Source: Larix kaempferi (Eukaryota; Streptophyta; Pinopsida; Pinales; Pinaceae). Taken from it: a DNA stretch of 64,000 bases. Shown here piece by piece: positions 1 through 11,653 of the stretch. Positions within the stretch are counted from its first letter, which is position 1. Every line of letters starts with the position of its first letter. The DNA lies in the NCBI GenBank assembly GCA_027924585.1, contig BSBM01000606.1, positions 13,583,501-13,647,500 of the forward strand, written 5' to 3'. Both the position numbers and the translations under genes were made by a program. Under the pieces are notes generated by a model that did not search any database, was not told the DNA's origin, and worked only from the letters and a program-made list of their open reading frames with translations.

Positions 1-399
1 AAGTCAAGTTTGAAGTCTGTCAAGGTATCCTCTTCCAAATCAAGTTTAAAGTCTGTCAGGGCATCATTTTCCAGGTCTGGTTCAGAAGCTTCAGCACAGG
101 GGATTGACTATTTTAGGCAAAAGAATATCAAATTGAAAAAGAAGCTGCAAGAATATGAGAGGTTGGATCGGGTTGTTAAACAAGAAAATGCCATTTTAAA
201 AGCTAGAATAGTGTCCCTGCAAACCCTGGTTGATGAAGTTAAAGGGACAAATCATAGCCTTCGAAGACAGTTAAAGAAAAAGGACAAACAGTTTGAGCAG
301 TTAGCTAGCATACAGCAACATTCTGCCCCCTCTCCTCCTCAGGTGCAAGTCCTGTTTAATACCTCAGCTTCAGTTTCTGGAGTTGGGTCCAAGGATTGA
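1..399 (+). CDS. Partial coiled-coil ORF at the 3' end of a retroelement
   Basis: The frame is open from the window edge to a TGA at 397-399, so the N-terminus is missing. The first 30 residues are Ser/Lys-rich with a duplicated KSSLKSV motif. Residues from about 35 to 100 form a charged heptad-like stretch (KLKKKLQEYERLDRVVKQEN and onward) expected to make a coiled coil. The C-terminus is Ser/Pro-rich. It is followed by 73 bases and then a polypurine tract directly before a TGTTGG LTR-like start. That places it as the last ORF of an LTR retrotransposon lying mostly left of the window. No enzyme motif is visible and the family is not recognised; a tail domain or an extra ORF are both possible. 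Confidence 0.4.
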   Translation, partial: KSSLKSVKVSSSKSSLKSVRASFSRSGSEASAQGIDYFRQKNIKLKKKLQEYERLDRVVKQENAILKARIVSLQTLVDEVKGTNHSLRRQLKKKDKQFEQLASIQQHSAPSPPQVQVLFNTSASVSGVGSKD

Positions 400-472
400 C
401 AATTCATTTTGAAGATTTAAATTTTGCCTATCAGAAATTTCCTTGCATTGGGACATGCAAGACCTTCAGTCT

Positions 473-480
473 GGGGGAGA
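473..480 (+). other. Polypurine tract before a putative 3' LTR
   Basis: The purine run GGGGGAGA is followed immediately by TGTTGG, the usual arrangement of plus-strand priming site and LTR start. It gives a plus-strand orientation for the element whose tail is at the left edge. Confidence 0.45.
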
Positions 481-2520
481 TGTTGGTCCTCTATTTTGTC
501 CACTCGATGTACTATTTTCTAGTATTTAAAGTCTTAATGGATCCAATAATAATCAGTTTTATGTGTCTTTTGAAGGTCAACATTGCTAAAAGCCATGGTA
601 AGTAATTTTAATTAATTGTTTGTTGTATTTTCTTGTTTTATGCATATGTTTTGGGTTTTAGGTTTCATTAAACCATATGCTAATATAAGATTGGTTTCTC
701 TTCTATTTCAGGGTTCGTTGGTTCATTGGTTCAGCATTCAAAGGAGGGATTCGATCTACGAGCAGGGCGTTTTCATTGGATCCATATCATCTTTAAGATG
801 TTTTTGAAGATTATTCCACTGCTATTTCAGGCACGATCTTTGATCAAGGGTTGTTATTATCTTCTCTTCAATGATATGTGTATATTCTGAGATCTGAGAT
901 TCCATTTTTGGCTCAGAATGGTTAAGATATTTTGAGTATTGTTATTCCTATCGACCCTTGTCTTCAGGGCGATTTCACTCTGTATAATTTAGTATAAAAG
1001 TGGCTATGGAAACCCTAGGTAGGCGAATTTGTACAAACTCCATTTTTCTGAATATGATACAGCGTGTGTTTTCAGCAAACTTGTGATTTAAATGTGTGAG
1101 GCGTTGAGGGCAGGGCCCACCTTCAACACCAAACTGCGATGCTTCAGTAGTGTGTGGTTTGCAGTAATAGATTGGCGTTTGCATTGCTCATTTCACATTT
1201 TTCAGAGTATTAATGGTTTGCTCATCATTGATTAAAATAGAGTGCATGACTGTTAATGGTATTCACTAGTTAATGGCATTGGATTTAGACTTCTCTAGAT
1301 GCTGGATTGAATTGTTATATAAGAACTAGGGTATGCCTAACTGTGTGCTTAATTTGGTATGAATTATGGTAGATTCAATTTTATGAAGCATTATTAATCA
1401 GTTATATTTTATATTATCTATTCTACCAAACACAGTGTTATCAAGATAGTTACAGGAGTGGTTTTAAACTTGACTGTAAAATGAATTCAGAATTGGTTTG
1501 GACTTAAATCTTTTCTTTCAATTTCCAGTATGAGTTGAGGTGAGTTTGATTTCAGTTGCTAGGAATTTGGTTTGTTGAAGAAAATAGAGTACATTTCATA
1601 GCGCCTCTTGTTATTAAAGATAGAACATGGCTTCCTCTCTTTAAATCTTTGAGCTCACAAACTGTAGGATAAGATCTGCATTTACAGTGGGTGTGTATTT
1701 AAAGATTGTAGTAGCATAGGGTTTTGATATATTGGTTTATTAAAATATTTAGGGTTTGTTAAATAAGAATTGAGATTGGTATTGAGCGTTGTCTTCTAGG
1801 ATTGAATATTAGTTTCACAATATACATATATTTTCTGAAATCTTCCTTGACAGATCTGTTATTCGATTGCGAGATCTACAACATCTTGTCATATGCACTT
1901 TCATACACAGAACTCAAGACTAGATATCAGCAGTAAATCGATTTGCCTTTGATGACATGCCTGTGAATACGTAATAGGTTTTGTTTTCAACAGTGATTCC
2001 AGGAATATTTGTATGAATTGAAGTATCATATTTGGCAGGGTTGTTGATTGGAATTAAGATATCAATTTAGCATATGCATTTGATTAATAATCGGTTAAGT
2101 ATATTTTTTATAGATTGTAATTACAATAGCTTAGATTGCTGTAGATACCATTAATTGCTTTTAAATTGTTATAGCTTAAATTTGTATTCTTCTAGCAGGT
2201 TGTTTTGTTTTAAAAATCATAGAATTATAATTTAAGAATTCCTCATTGGATGTCTTCAAGTTCAACAGTGAGATAGGGATTAGCAAATGAGTTCTCTTTT
2301 CTATAGTACAGATTTAGTAATCTCTAGTATTGGTCCTTTAGGGTTAGTCTCATTGTTGTTAGCAGTAGATTAGGGTTTCTCGAGGAAATGAGCATTAGGG
2401 TTAGTTTATCTGCACATATAGTGTAGCAGCTCGAAGTCTACGATTCCCCGGTTGATAAATTAAATTGAGGTGAATTAAATATCAATAATTTTAACCACCA
2501 ATATCCAATATCGGTGTCTG
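481..2520 (+). repeat. Putative long LTR and flanking noncoding sequence
   Basis: The stretch starts with TGTTGG after a polypurine tract and has no coding capacity; it is AT-rich. I could not find a convincing right end; a weak Met-primer-like string (CGGTGTCTGATCGC) lies near 2510 and the degraded minus-strand Gag starts just beyond it. A strong splice-donor-like site (GTAAGT at 598) and two acceptor-like sites (AG at 661 and at 711 after a pyrimidine run) lie near its left end. The 2 kb length is a guess that rests on the next recognisable feature. Confidence 0.3.
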
Positions 2521-2562
2521 ATCGCTTTGCAGCTGGGTTCTTGTGGTCAAAGTTTCCACATT

Positions 2563-3318
2563 CTAAAAGCTTTTCCTTGCTTCCATGAATGTCGTCTTCT
2601 CTTGGTCAGGGTCAAATACAGGCATTTTTCCAGTTTCTTTTCTTACCCAAGGCCCATTAGTAGGCTTTGGTATGTTTAAGTGATCTTCAGAAGTCGAAGC
2701 ATTGTTTGTCTTGTCATCTCCTGTCACGGTTCCACTTCGCGTCACAACATGAATGTTTCAATACTTGTTCCTCTTCTCAGCTGCGATCATTTGTATATTC
2801 TGGTTCTATCCTTTTGGTATTTTCTCTTGCATTTTGCCTTGCAAAATGGGACATGCTTCAATGACATGGTCAAATGAATTACAATACTTACAAGTAGTGC
2901 ATGGATTCTGACAGTCTCTTGCTAAATGTCCTAGTTGAGCATAGTTATAACATACAATCTGACTTCTTCCTCATCCTTGGCTAGCATTGCATCATCTTCC
3001 CCTGTACCCACCACGTGCTCTATATGCACCTTGATCATACTGCGCATTTTCATTATTGTGCGGTGTTTCTCCTTGGACTTTGTAGACATCATGCTTTCTT
3101 TCTATCATGAGATCATAAGCTCTGTAGTTGGTATCGTCATGTCCAACTAACTTACAGAATGTGCAGTAAAGATTCTTTGGTGTCTGTACATATTTCTAAA
3201 GCAGATAACAATCTTTTGGGCGATGTCCTCTACATCGGCAAATATCACACCATGGTCCTTGTTGTTGATTCAATGGGTTTGGTGGTCCACTATTGATGTA
3301 ATCTCTGAACACGTGACA
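2563..3318 (-). pseudogene. Retrotransposon Gag, C-terminal part with zinc knuckles (degraded)
   Basis: On the minus strand this stretch encodes four zinc-knuckle units of a plant retrotransposon Gag. One is intact near 3200-3250 (CDICRCRGHRPKDC), one near 3150 has its last Cys changed to Tyr, one near 2940 has its second Cys changed to Tyr, and one near 2890 is intact (CKYCNSFDHVIEAC). The frame closes after a conserved-looking tail (VFDPDQEKTTFMEARKSF) at a TAG at 2563-2565. Stops and frame changes interrupt it. It is the downstream half of the Gag that begins at 7072; copia C1 was inserted between the two halves. Its own pol is missing to the left. Confidence 0.7.
3314..3318. repeat. Target-site duplication of copia C1 (left copy)
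   Basis: TGACA here matches TGACA at 6036-6040, directly outside the two LTR ends. The 5-base length is usual for LTR retrotransposon integrase. Confidence 0.9.
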
Positions 3319-3776
3319 TGTTCGGGTACACAGGGTACTACCAAAGGACCGAACACAAAGAGCAACCACTTCACACAAACAGATCACAGATCAACACACC
3401 GATGTTTTGACGTGGTTTAAACCCTCTTGAGGGAAACACTCCACGGCCCCGGCCAAATAGCTTCTACGGGACAATTTATTATGCAAAGAAAGAAAGTTAC
3501 AAATGAGCTTCTCATAATCGATCAACTAAACAATGACCCTCCATGCTCTTTAAATAGAGATCATGGACCAATCGGGTGTTAAGCCACGGATCAAGGTTAG
3601 ATTTGATCTAAGAGAAGTTGAGCCGTCGGATCACTCTATGTTGGAAACATATCATGACCGTCGGATTAAGTATTTACAAATGCATACTAATGCATACTAA
3701 AGAAACACACTATCCCTAATGGATATATTACACAAGTTGATCTTAACTAACTCCTAAGTGTCTAAATATCCTAACA
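3319..3776 (-). repeat. C1 3' LTR (458 bp)
   Basis: Bounded by TG at 3319 and CA at 3775-3776 on the plus strand. A minus-strand TATA-like TATTTAAA lies at 3549-3556. The same 458-bp LTR occurs twice in C2. Confidence 0.9.
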
Positions 3777-3858
3777 TCCCCCCTTAAGAACAACTTGGGA
3801 TAGGATTGAAGGATTTACAAAAGTGACACTATTAGGAGAAGGAAGGAGTCATTAGAGC

Positions 3859-5614
3859 CTATCCCCCCTTAATGACAAGTTCCTGAACTCCTAACATAGA
3901 TCGAAGTTTAGAAAAATTCGCTTCTGTAAGAGACTTGGTGAAGATGTCTGCAACTTGATCATCTGTAGGGCAAAAGAGCACTCCAAGAACCCGATCATGA
4001 ACAAGATTTCTGATGAAGTGCATATGTAGCTCAATGTGTTTGCTGCGTTGATGTAGAACTGGATCTTTGGCAAGTTTGATGGCATTTTGATTGTCGCACC
4101 AAAATGGAGTAGGCTGCTGCTGCTCGAATCCAAACTCTGAAAGGATCTGTCGAAGCCATAAAGCTTCCTGACTGGCATTGACGGCTGCTCGATATTCTGC
4201 CTCTGCTGAAGAAAGAGCAAGAGCTTGTTGTTTCTTACAATCCCAAGTAATAGATCCAGATCTCAGACTGAAAACATAACCTGCGGTAGACTTTCGATCA
4301 TCAGGATCGCCGGCCCAATCTGAATCAGTGAAACCAACCAACAAAGGTTTCCCCCCTGTACTGTAATGAATCCCAAACTGAACTGTACCTTGAATATATC
4401 GAAGTATTCTTTTAGCTGCTTTCCAGTGACTTTCATGAGGTGTCTGCATATAACGAGCAACTCGACCAACGGAAAAGGAAAGGTTAGGACGGGAATGAGT
4501 CAAGTATAAGAGACTACCAACAAGCTGACGATACAAGGTGGCATCAACTTCAGGTGAAGTACAAGTGGCAGAAAGTTTGACTCCAGACTGGAAGGGAGAA
4601 GGGGCTGGTGTACAATCTTCCATGTGAAAGCGATGAAGAAGGTCACAAGCATACTTAGACTGAGAAAGAAAGATTCCTTCTTTGGTTTGCAGGACTTGGA
4701 GACCAAAAAAATAATGCAAATGTCCTAAGTCTAACATTTCAAAATTTTGTTTAAGACTAGATTTCACATGGGTTATAAGTTTAGGGTCACTACCAGTAAG
4801 AATAAGGTCATCAACATATAGAACAAGTATGATGAGATGGTTTCCTACTTTCTTGGTATAGACATTGGGGTCAGAATGGCATCTAGAAAAACCAGTGTCA
4901 AGGAGAAAGTTATCCATTTTGGCATACCAAGCTCTAGGAGCTTGCTTAAGGCCATATAAGGATTTCTTAAGGCGACAGACAAGGCTAGAGTTATTTTGAA
5001 CATAGCCAGGAGGTTGTTCCATGTAAATTTCCTCCTGTAAATCACCATGTAAGAAGGCAGGCTTGACATCCATTTGATGGACTTCCCAGTTGTGTAAGGC
5101 TACAAGGGAAAGAACAAGGCAGATGGAGTTCATTTTTGTGACAGGAGCAAAGGTTTCATTGTAGTCAATCCCTTCAACTTGGGAAAAACCTTTGGCAACT
5201 AACCTTGCCTTAAGTCTTTCAACACTTCCATCTGATGCATACTTAGTTCTGTAGACCCATTTACATCTGACAAGTTTTCTTCCTTTTGGAAGAGGTACAA
5301 GATCCCAAGTATCGTTCGCCATTAAGGAACGATATTCTTCATCCATGGCTGCATCCCAATCTGGATTCCCTGAAGCTTCTGCAAAAGTTTCTGGATCATG
5401 ATTCTCGGAAACTTGAGCCAAAAGAGAAGAGGCTCGCTGAAACTGGGAACGTGTTCGATGTTGATCTCTACAATCACCGGCAAGATCACCAGCTGCTTCA
5501 CATGTTGAACGGACCCATCGAGGAAGCACTTATGCTGGTGCAACTGGAGGAACATGAGCAGGCAGAGGTGGATTTTCATCCTCACTGTCATCATCAGAAA
5601 CTGGAGTTGGAACA
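3859..5614 (-). pseudogene. Copia pol remnant: reverse transcriptase and RNase H
   Basis: From 5529 to the TAG at 3859 the frame is open for about 556 codons and carries a full copia-type reverse transcriptase followed by RNase H. Visible landmarks are the N-terminal RVT_2 signature (WDAAMDEEYRSL), MDVKPAFLHGDL with its metal-binding Asp, LVLYVDDLILTG as catalytic YVDD, TDSDWAGD, SSAEAEYRA and WCDNQNAI as RNase H acidic residues, and the tail DQVADIFTKSL. The frame continues upstream to about 5614 past a single TAA at 5530. The first codon of the open stretch is GTG, so there is no true start; the 5' part of pol has been deleted. The product could not function alone, although the RT/RNase H motifs look complete. 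Confidence 0.92.
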
Positions 5615-6035
5615 CCAAGAGCAACCACTTCACGCAAACAGATCACAGATCAACACACCGATGTTTTGACGTGGTTTAAACCCTCTTGAGGGAAACACTC
5701 CATGACCCCGGCCAAATAGCTTCTACGGGACAATTTATTATGCAAAGAAATAAAGTTACAAATGAGCTTCTCATAATCGATCAACTAAACAATGACCCTC
5801 CATGCTCTTTAAATAGAGATCATGGACCAATCGGGTGTTAAGCCACGGATCAAGGTTAGGTTTGATCTAAGAGAAGTTGAGCCATCGGATCACTCTATGT
5901 TGGAAACATATCGTGACCGTCGGATTAAGTATTTACAAATGCATACTAATGCATACTAAAGAAACACACTATCCCTAATGGATATATTACACAAGTTGAT
6001 CTTAACTAACTCCTAAGTGTCTAAATATCCTAACA
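5610..6035 (-). repeat. C1 5' LTR, truncated (about 426 bp)
   Basis: It aligns with 3356-3776 but lacks the terminal 37 bases that carry the TGTTCGGG end. The break is at GAACACCAAG, where LTR sequence meets pol. The right end CTAACA is followed by the TGACA duplication. Confidence 0.85.
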
Positions 6036-7072
6036 TGACAATGTTCCTTGGAATTTCCTTCTCCTTTACATTTCATACACCAAACTTGTTCTCTGGTTTC
6101 TTTTCGTTTTTTCATATCTTGTAGCCGTAACGTCAAATTAGCTAACTATGTCTGTATTTGTACCATACCTATACTAGTTTCTCCTATGGGAGAAGCTTCT
6201 GGCTTCATCGCAATCTCTAATGCTTTTGTCTGCGATGTGATCTTCTATTGCATCAACGGTAATCTAATATGGGTAAAAAGCGCAGCTATGAACCATTCTT
6301 GATGTTGTTGTGGTGCTATTTCAAAGATAACTTGATCTAATCATTCTTTGAACTTTCTATCAAACTCCCATATAGTCTCATTAGGTTTATGTTAAATTTC
6401 TTTTAATTCTATGATGCACTGAGATTCTAACTTAGGTTTCTTAAATTCTCTAATAAGCGCAGTTTTGATATCAACTAGCGATCTGTTATGTCCAACAAAA
6501 TAATTCATGAACAATGTTAGAGATCTGTCTCTAAATGGGGTAACTAACTGAGCTTATTTTATAGCATCATCTTGTACTTTCTTAACATTCCATATGGCTT
6601 CACAGAGAAACCAGTGCTTTTCTAGGTTTTCTAGGCCAATTCCTTTGAAAATAGGTAGTGTACTATCATTTTCCATTCTTCTTCTAGGAGGTGTAGCGTT
6701 CTGAGATGATGAAGGTATACCACTACTTGATTGATTCTGAGTATTTGCTCTAGTAGTATTACATCTACTAGTGTTCTGTGAACTAGTAAGATTAATGCCC
6801 TCAACAATAGGTTTCTGTGGAATAATAGGTTGATAACTAGTGCATCTCGGTTTTGTTTCAGTATCAGAGTCAACCTGATATGAGTTTCTATCACTTCCTA
6901 ACTTCGTTTCTAGGAATGTGCGAGGTTTGGATTCACAAGACCTCCTTCTAGTGTTAACTTTATATATTTTTCCACTTCATAAAATACCAATATCTTCATC
7001 TGTGTCACTATCTGTGTTACTGAACATTACAGACTCAAACCCTAGCAATCTGATTGCATTCTTAAGACTCAT
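6036..7072 (-). pseudogene. Retrotransposon Gag, N-terminal and capsid part (degraded)
   Basis: The minus-strand reading begins at ATG 7072 with an acidic leader (MSLKNAIRLLGFES, then a Thr/Asp run). It continues into a recognisable retrotransposon Gag core near 6640-6400, with blocks such as KHWFLCEAIW, AQLVTPFRDR and FDRKFKE. Near 6080-6040 lies a zinc knuckle, CMKCKGEGNSKEHC, in which the His is replaced by Asn. Several in-frame stops show it is dead. The Gag continues at 3318 on the other side of copia C1. This Gag type, with many consecutive knuckles, occurs in plant LTR retrotransposons; the lineage is not certain. Confidence 0.7.
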
Positions 7073-7887
7073 TTTTCAACTAGTAACATTTTAATGTATA
7101 AACCGAGGTTTTTGAAGGTACTTACCTCTAGATTCTTTAAATAAATCTCCTTTTGTTGCACTATAGGACTTCAACGTGTCCACAGAAAACTCTATAACAT
7201 AGCCTTCGAGTAAGCTATCCAACCAAAAGTCTACTGCTCTTTAAATTTGTTTTTCAATGCCTTTAAGCCTCTGAATCAGCTCAGGATTCCAAACTGTAGG
7301 TTCTCTACCCTGGAAACAATTTTTGTGCTCTATTATCCTTGATATCCACTCATGCAACTCAGTAGCAAATGATGCAAAGAAAATTTTATGTAGGTCAGTG
7401 AATATGTACCTCCACAACCATTGCTCTGTGGTAAGACAATGATTTTTGTTCTCTTTCTTTGCAAACTCAAGTTATGTCTGACTTACCTAGTTCTTTATTT
7501 CTGTATTTTCCAGATACCACATAACATATTACCAGTTCTTAGCGCAGAAATAGAACTTGTTTATTGCACTTCCTTCTTCACAGTCTCATAACATAACAAA
7601 ATCGCATATTGCCAGTTCTTTAGCATGGCAATGAAACCATTTTTTGGGTTGCTTACTCTTTATCTAATTTCCTTGGGGTTGACCCGGATTCTATGAGGTT
7701 TCCCTCTAGTATTTGATCCAACAAAATCCCCTTCACTGGCCCTTTCGGCATCAACCTGCGAGCAGGCTAAAGTCTCACCCGAAGAGAAGATGTGTGCTTA
7801 CAGAATCAGGTTTATGTAACCTCGTGACGCACATTTATGTTATGTGAACTGAATATGCGCAGCTTACTCAACATATGCTTTGCAGAT
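7073..7887. other. Noncoding stretch upstream of the degraded Gag
   Basis: Position fits the minus-strand leader of the Gag element. I see no gene, no clear primer site next to 7888, and no repeat with a partner elsewhere in the window. Confidence 0.35.
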
Positions 7888-8060
7888 TGTTACCGACATG
7901 TATCTGCGCACTTAGCGGATCTCAACAACCTACAAACTTCGTTGAATCGTTATTACTGCAGATATTTTGTGACTATGCATTTATCATACTTAATGTAACT
8001 TCACAAAGTTCATACATGCATGTCCCACTACTTATCATATCATTCTCATTCACATTCATA
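7888..8060 (-). repeat. Family Y LTR fragment (173 bp)
   Basis: Starts TGTTACC and is clearly alignable with 61972-62147, ending in both places at CATTCATA. It is cut by the start of the Tat-type LTR at 8061. The remaining 780 bp of this LTR are not found at the other end of the Tat element. Confidence 0.7.
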
Positions 8061-10805
8061 TGAATACCCGATAGACTTCTTGACCTAGTTTTCAAGTGTG
8101 CAGGAGTTGTTAAGTGTTCTTTGCACACCATTCTCACATTATAACGGTCATCTCAGGTATGAACAATCCCTTGAATGTTTTGTCATTATTTTATATCTGT
8201 TAGATTGTGATTATTTTATGATGATGAACTTACTCTTTGTTCTTTCTCGTGCTCTGGAAACTATGAGAATAAGTTACCGAGTTACGATTTATCACTTATC
8301 CGGGCTCGTTAAACTCCTACAGAAAAGGAAACCCCCTGGAGTCTATGTTTAAGCTCTTTTCAGGCTCTCAAAATACGAAAAGATTGCCAAGCGAACTTGT
8401 CGCATTCACGCTTGTTAAAGAATGTGAATGGTCGTCTTCTTGGTGATAGTTTACCCCTTTTTCAGACTAGGGGGCACTACTTATGAAAAAGGTATACTCC
8501 AGCCAATCATGACTGGAAGAGTCCTCTCCCGCATTGTTTTACCCTTTTTCGGGAAATGAGGCTAACTTTACGAAAAAGGACCGTTGGAGTCTTCTTTAGT
8601 TCTTTTCAGACTCTCTAAACATGAAATAATGATCGAGCTTACCTTCTATGGACTCGTTAAATTTTTACATTGAAGGGCCCGCCATGGGATGAACCCCTCC
8701 TATCCTAGGTTTGAAAAATATTTTGGATTGGACTAATCTATGAAATGAGCTATACCAAGCATCTGGTTACCCTCATAAAGCTCGTAAAAAACACATGAGC
8801 CACTCATTGTTCTTGATGGGGAAAAAGGAAAGCTTTTGTGTTACACCCTTTATCAGTGGCAGTACCTAATCATTTCTTGAACATGGAACTCATTTTCATT
8901 TGCATACTGCACTTGGATCATCCGTTTGTCCTCGAGTTTCACCTACTTCCTGAGTCTTGTTACTCTTTTGATTCATTCAAAGAACGCTTCCATCATCAGT
9001 TGCATTAGGAGTTGGTACCATAACACGTCAAGTCAATACTTCCAAGGCATGCCACGCCCATGTTCAAGAATATTATCACCACTCATTATCTGCAATCAGT
9101 ACACCTTCCATTATGTCAGTCTACTTTTACTTAGTATTGCATGTTACTATACCATCTGATCTGCTCTACACATCTTTTGTTGTGTTTCATGTCGATGATG
9201 GGGGATTCATCATGGCCCTCCTTCGAAGGATTCATCCTTGTTGACTTCAAATCATAATCCGAGGATTGGATCTAGAAACCAACCAAGTACCTTGGCCCTG
9301 CATGCCTCAATGGCAGGTTACCCCGCTTTCAACATGAGTTTACATCATTGACTCTTGATTGAAATATTTCATCTCGCGTTTGACTTCAACTCATTTATTC
9401 ACTGTTGATGATATGTACTGTGATACCTTGGGAATCATTGACATCAATGGTGATTTCCCTCGCGCTTGTTAATGGTATACATCAATGACTGGTAATCAAG
9501 TGGTTTCTACCATGTTCGATGTCAATATATTTGTAATCACATGGATAGATTCATATCATTGCGGGTTCAACTTGAAGACCTTGGGGAGTCATATTTTACC
9601 CAGGTTGCGATGGATTTTGTATTGAGTCATATCACATGGATCCACATTTGTATTAGTCATGGCTGTGTTATCATCTCATCATGGATCTACACTTGTGTCT
9701 ACTAGCCATGATTGTGTTCAGTCGGTCATTACTACCATGGATCTGCATTGTATTATTCGGCAGCCATATTGTACGTCATATGAGACTGTGTACTCAAAGT
9801 CAGTTGTACTACAGCAGCGTCCTTCATCTGACAAGCCATTGTCATTCCTTCTTGTCCAAGAATTTCACCTATCCAATTTTCAACAGCTTCATGCTTTGGG
9901 GGGCATTCTGTTACACCTAAAATCTTACCATCATGAGATTCAATGTATACATCTCTAAAGTTTCCTTGGCTAAGTCATTAACTTGGAAGAGATGTGAAGT
10001 CATTTACACTAGGTTTAGAGAGGTCGTTGCAGGCTTCCCTCAAGCAACCTACGACGTCGCATATTGCTCTCTTACAGGGTGTGAAGATGTTAGTTAATGG
10101 ACAAAAATAGCTCCTTCGATCCCATTCTCGAAGCTAGCTGACATGGATCCTTACCCCTGACCTTTTGGGAGAGCTGACACTCAGTTCCTAACTTCTTGGG
10201 AGGATCCCCTATCTGTCTCCTACCATATATCAACCTACCCTATCAATACCCTATCCACTTAGTTCTATATAAGTGAAGCTCACTCCCATTCCAAAGGGAG
10301 GAAGTCTATAGTGTCTACATGTTGGTTAAATCATCTTAGAGAGATCTCTACTCATCCATTGAGAGACTCACACTTCCTTGGGAGGATATGGCATTGGCTT
10401 GGATGGATAAGGGTTACTTCGTTAAGCTCTGGTTGTAGTCATTCTCTTCTGTGTACTTTCCCTAATTTTACAGTAATATAAATGCTTTCCACCAATATTG
10501 TTGTGTTGATGATAATGTGTAGTTTACTTGCTTAACTATTTACTTAGATATGTTATCGTTTAGATGTTTTTACTTGTTTGTCTTGTTTTGTGTATCTTGG
10601 CAGGTCTTGCAGCTTAGATCTAAGGACCGTGAGGCGTGGAACAACATCTAGGAAAAGGGACTACAAACTCAAGGTAAGACATTTGATAACTTGATCCTTA
10701 ACTAGATCTAGGAAAGTGGCTTATAGTCTGTTTTATTTGTTCTAGACTCACATTGAGCTACGGAGATATGGATCGCGTTTGCTCGAGTGGGTTGTCCGTC
10801 AAACA
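8061..10805 (+). repeat. 5' LTR of the Tat/Ogre-like element (2745 bp)
   Basis: This block aligns over its whole length with 41441-43856 plus 50514-50829 (2732 bp after removing copia B). It starts TGAATACCC and ends GTCAAACA. A plus-strand TATA box (TATATAAG) lies at 10266-10273, about 540 bases before the LTR end. A primer site follows 4 bases later, which fixes it as the 5' LTR. Small ORFs inside have no family resemblance. The two LTRs differ at many positions, so the element is old. Confidence 0.82.
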
Positions 10806-10809
10806 AATA

Positions 10810-10827
10810 TGGTGACCATACTGGGGA
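10810..10827 (+). other. Primer binding site of the Tat/Ogre-like element
   Basis: TGGTGACCATACTGGGGA resembles the TGGCGAC...CTGGGGA sites used by Tat/Ogre elements, which pair with an Arg tRNA rather than initiator Met tRNA. The tRNA assignment is from memory of the lineage and was not checked. Confidence 0.6.
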
Positions 10828-11109
10828 AGACCATTGTTTTGTAGTTGTCAATTTGAATGTCATTTTCAGTTGATCTCTTGTTACAAGCCATCTTATTTAT
10901 CATTTTCCTCTTAAACTAGTTTCACCATCAGATCTTCACTTTGAAGAGTTTGATTACCTTCCTTTGAGTTTGTACTCCTCATTTTCAAACCATTTCATTG
11001 CTCATTGTTTGGAGAATTGGTTCATTTTTTAACTTAGATCTCGCCTATCGCACCTGGTCAGTCGACTCAGAGCGACACTGTGTCATTTTTTATCTTTGTT
11101 CTTTGTCTA
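10828..11109 (+). other. Tat leader, proximal part
   Basis: Untranslated-looking sequence between the primer site and the C2 insertion. No feature seen in it; it resumes at 13630. Confidence 0.5.
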
Positions 11110-11114
11110 TGGGC
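11110..11114. repeat. Target-site duplication of copia C2 (left copy)
   Basis: TGGGC, repeated at 13625-13629 immediately after the second LTR. Confidence 0.9.
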
Positions 11115-11572
11115 TATTCGGGTACACAGGGTACTACCAAAGGACCAAACACCAAGAGCAACCACTTCACACAAACAGATCACAGATCAACACACCGATG
11201 TTTTGACGTGGTTTAAACCCTCTTGAGGGAAACACTCCACGGCCCCGGCCAAATAGCTTCTACAGGACAATTTATTATACAAAGAAAGAAAGTTACAAAT
11301 GAGCTTCTCATAATCGATCAACTAAACAATGACCCTCCATGCTCTTTAAATAGAGATCATGGACCAATCGGGTGTTAAGCCACGGATCAAGGTTAGGTTT
11401 GATCTAAGAGAAGTTGAGCCGTCGGATCACTCTATGTCGGGAACATATCGTGACCGTCGGATTAAGTATTTACAAATGCATACTAATGCATACTAAAGAA
11501 ACACACTATCCCTAATGGATATATTACACAAGTTGATCTTAACTAACTCCTAAGTGTCTAAATATCCTAACA
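11115..11572 (-). repeat. C2 3' LTR (458 bp)
   Basis: Alignable base for base with 3319-3776 and 13167-13624. Begins TATTCGGG where the others begin TGTTCGGG. Confidence 0.92.
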
Positions 11573-11653
11573 TCCCCCCTTAAGAACAACTTGGGATAGG
11601 ATTGAAGGATTTACAAAGTGACACTATTAGGAGACGGAAGGAGGCATTAGAGC

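Larger units (their letters stand above)
3319..6035 (-). mobile_element. Ty1/copia element C1, internally deleted, inserted in a Gag
   Basis: The element runs minus, with a complete LTR at 3319-3776, a truncated LTR at about 5610-6035 and perfect TGACA duplications outside. A polypurine tract (AAGGGGGGA on the minus strand) lies at the 3777 border. Only the reverse transcriptase/RNase H part of pol remains. The 5' LTR breaks off about 37 bases short and joins pol directly, so primer site, gag, protease and integrase are gone. The two LTRs differ at only about eight places by eye, so the insertion is moderately old. It is a relative of C2 at 11115. Confidence 0.92.
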
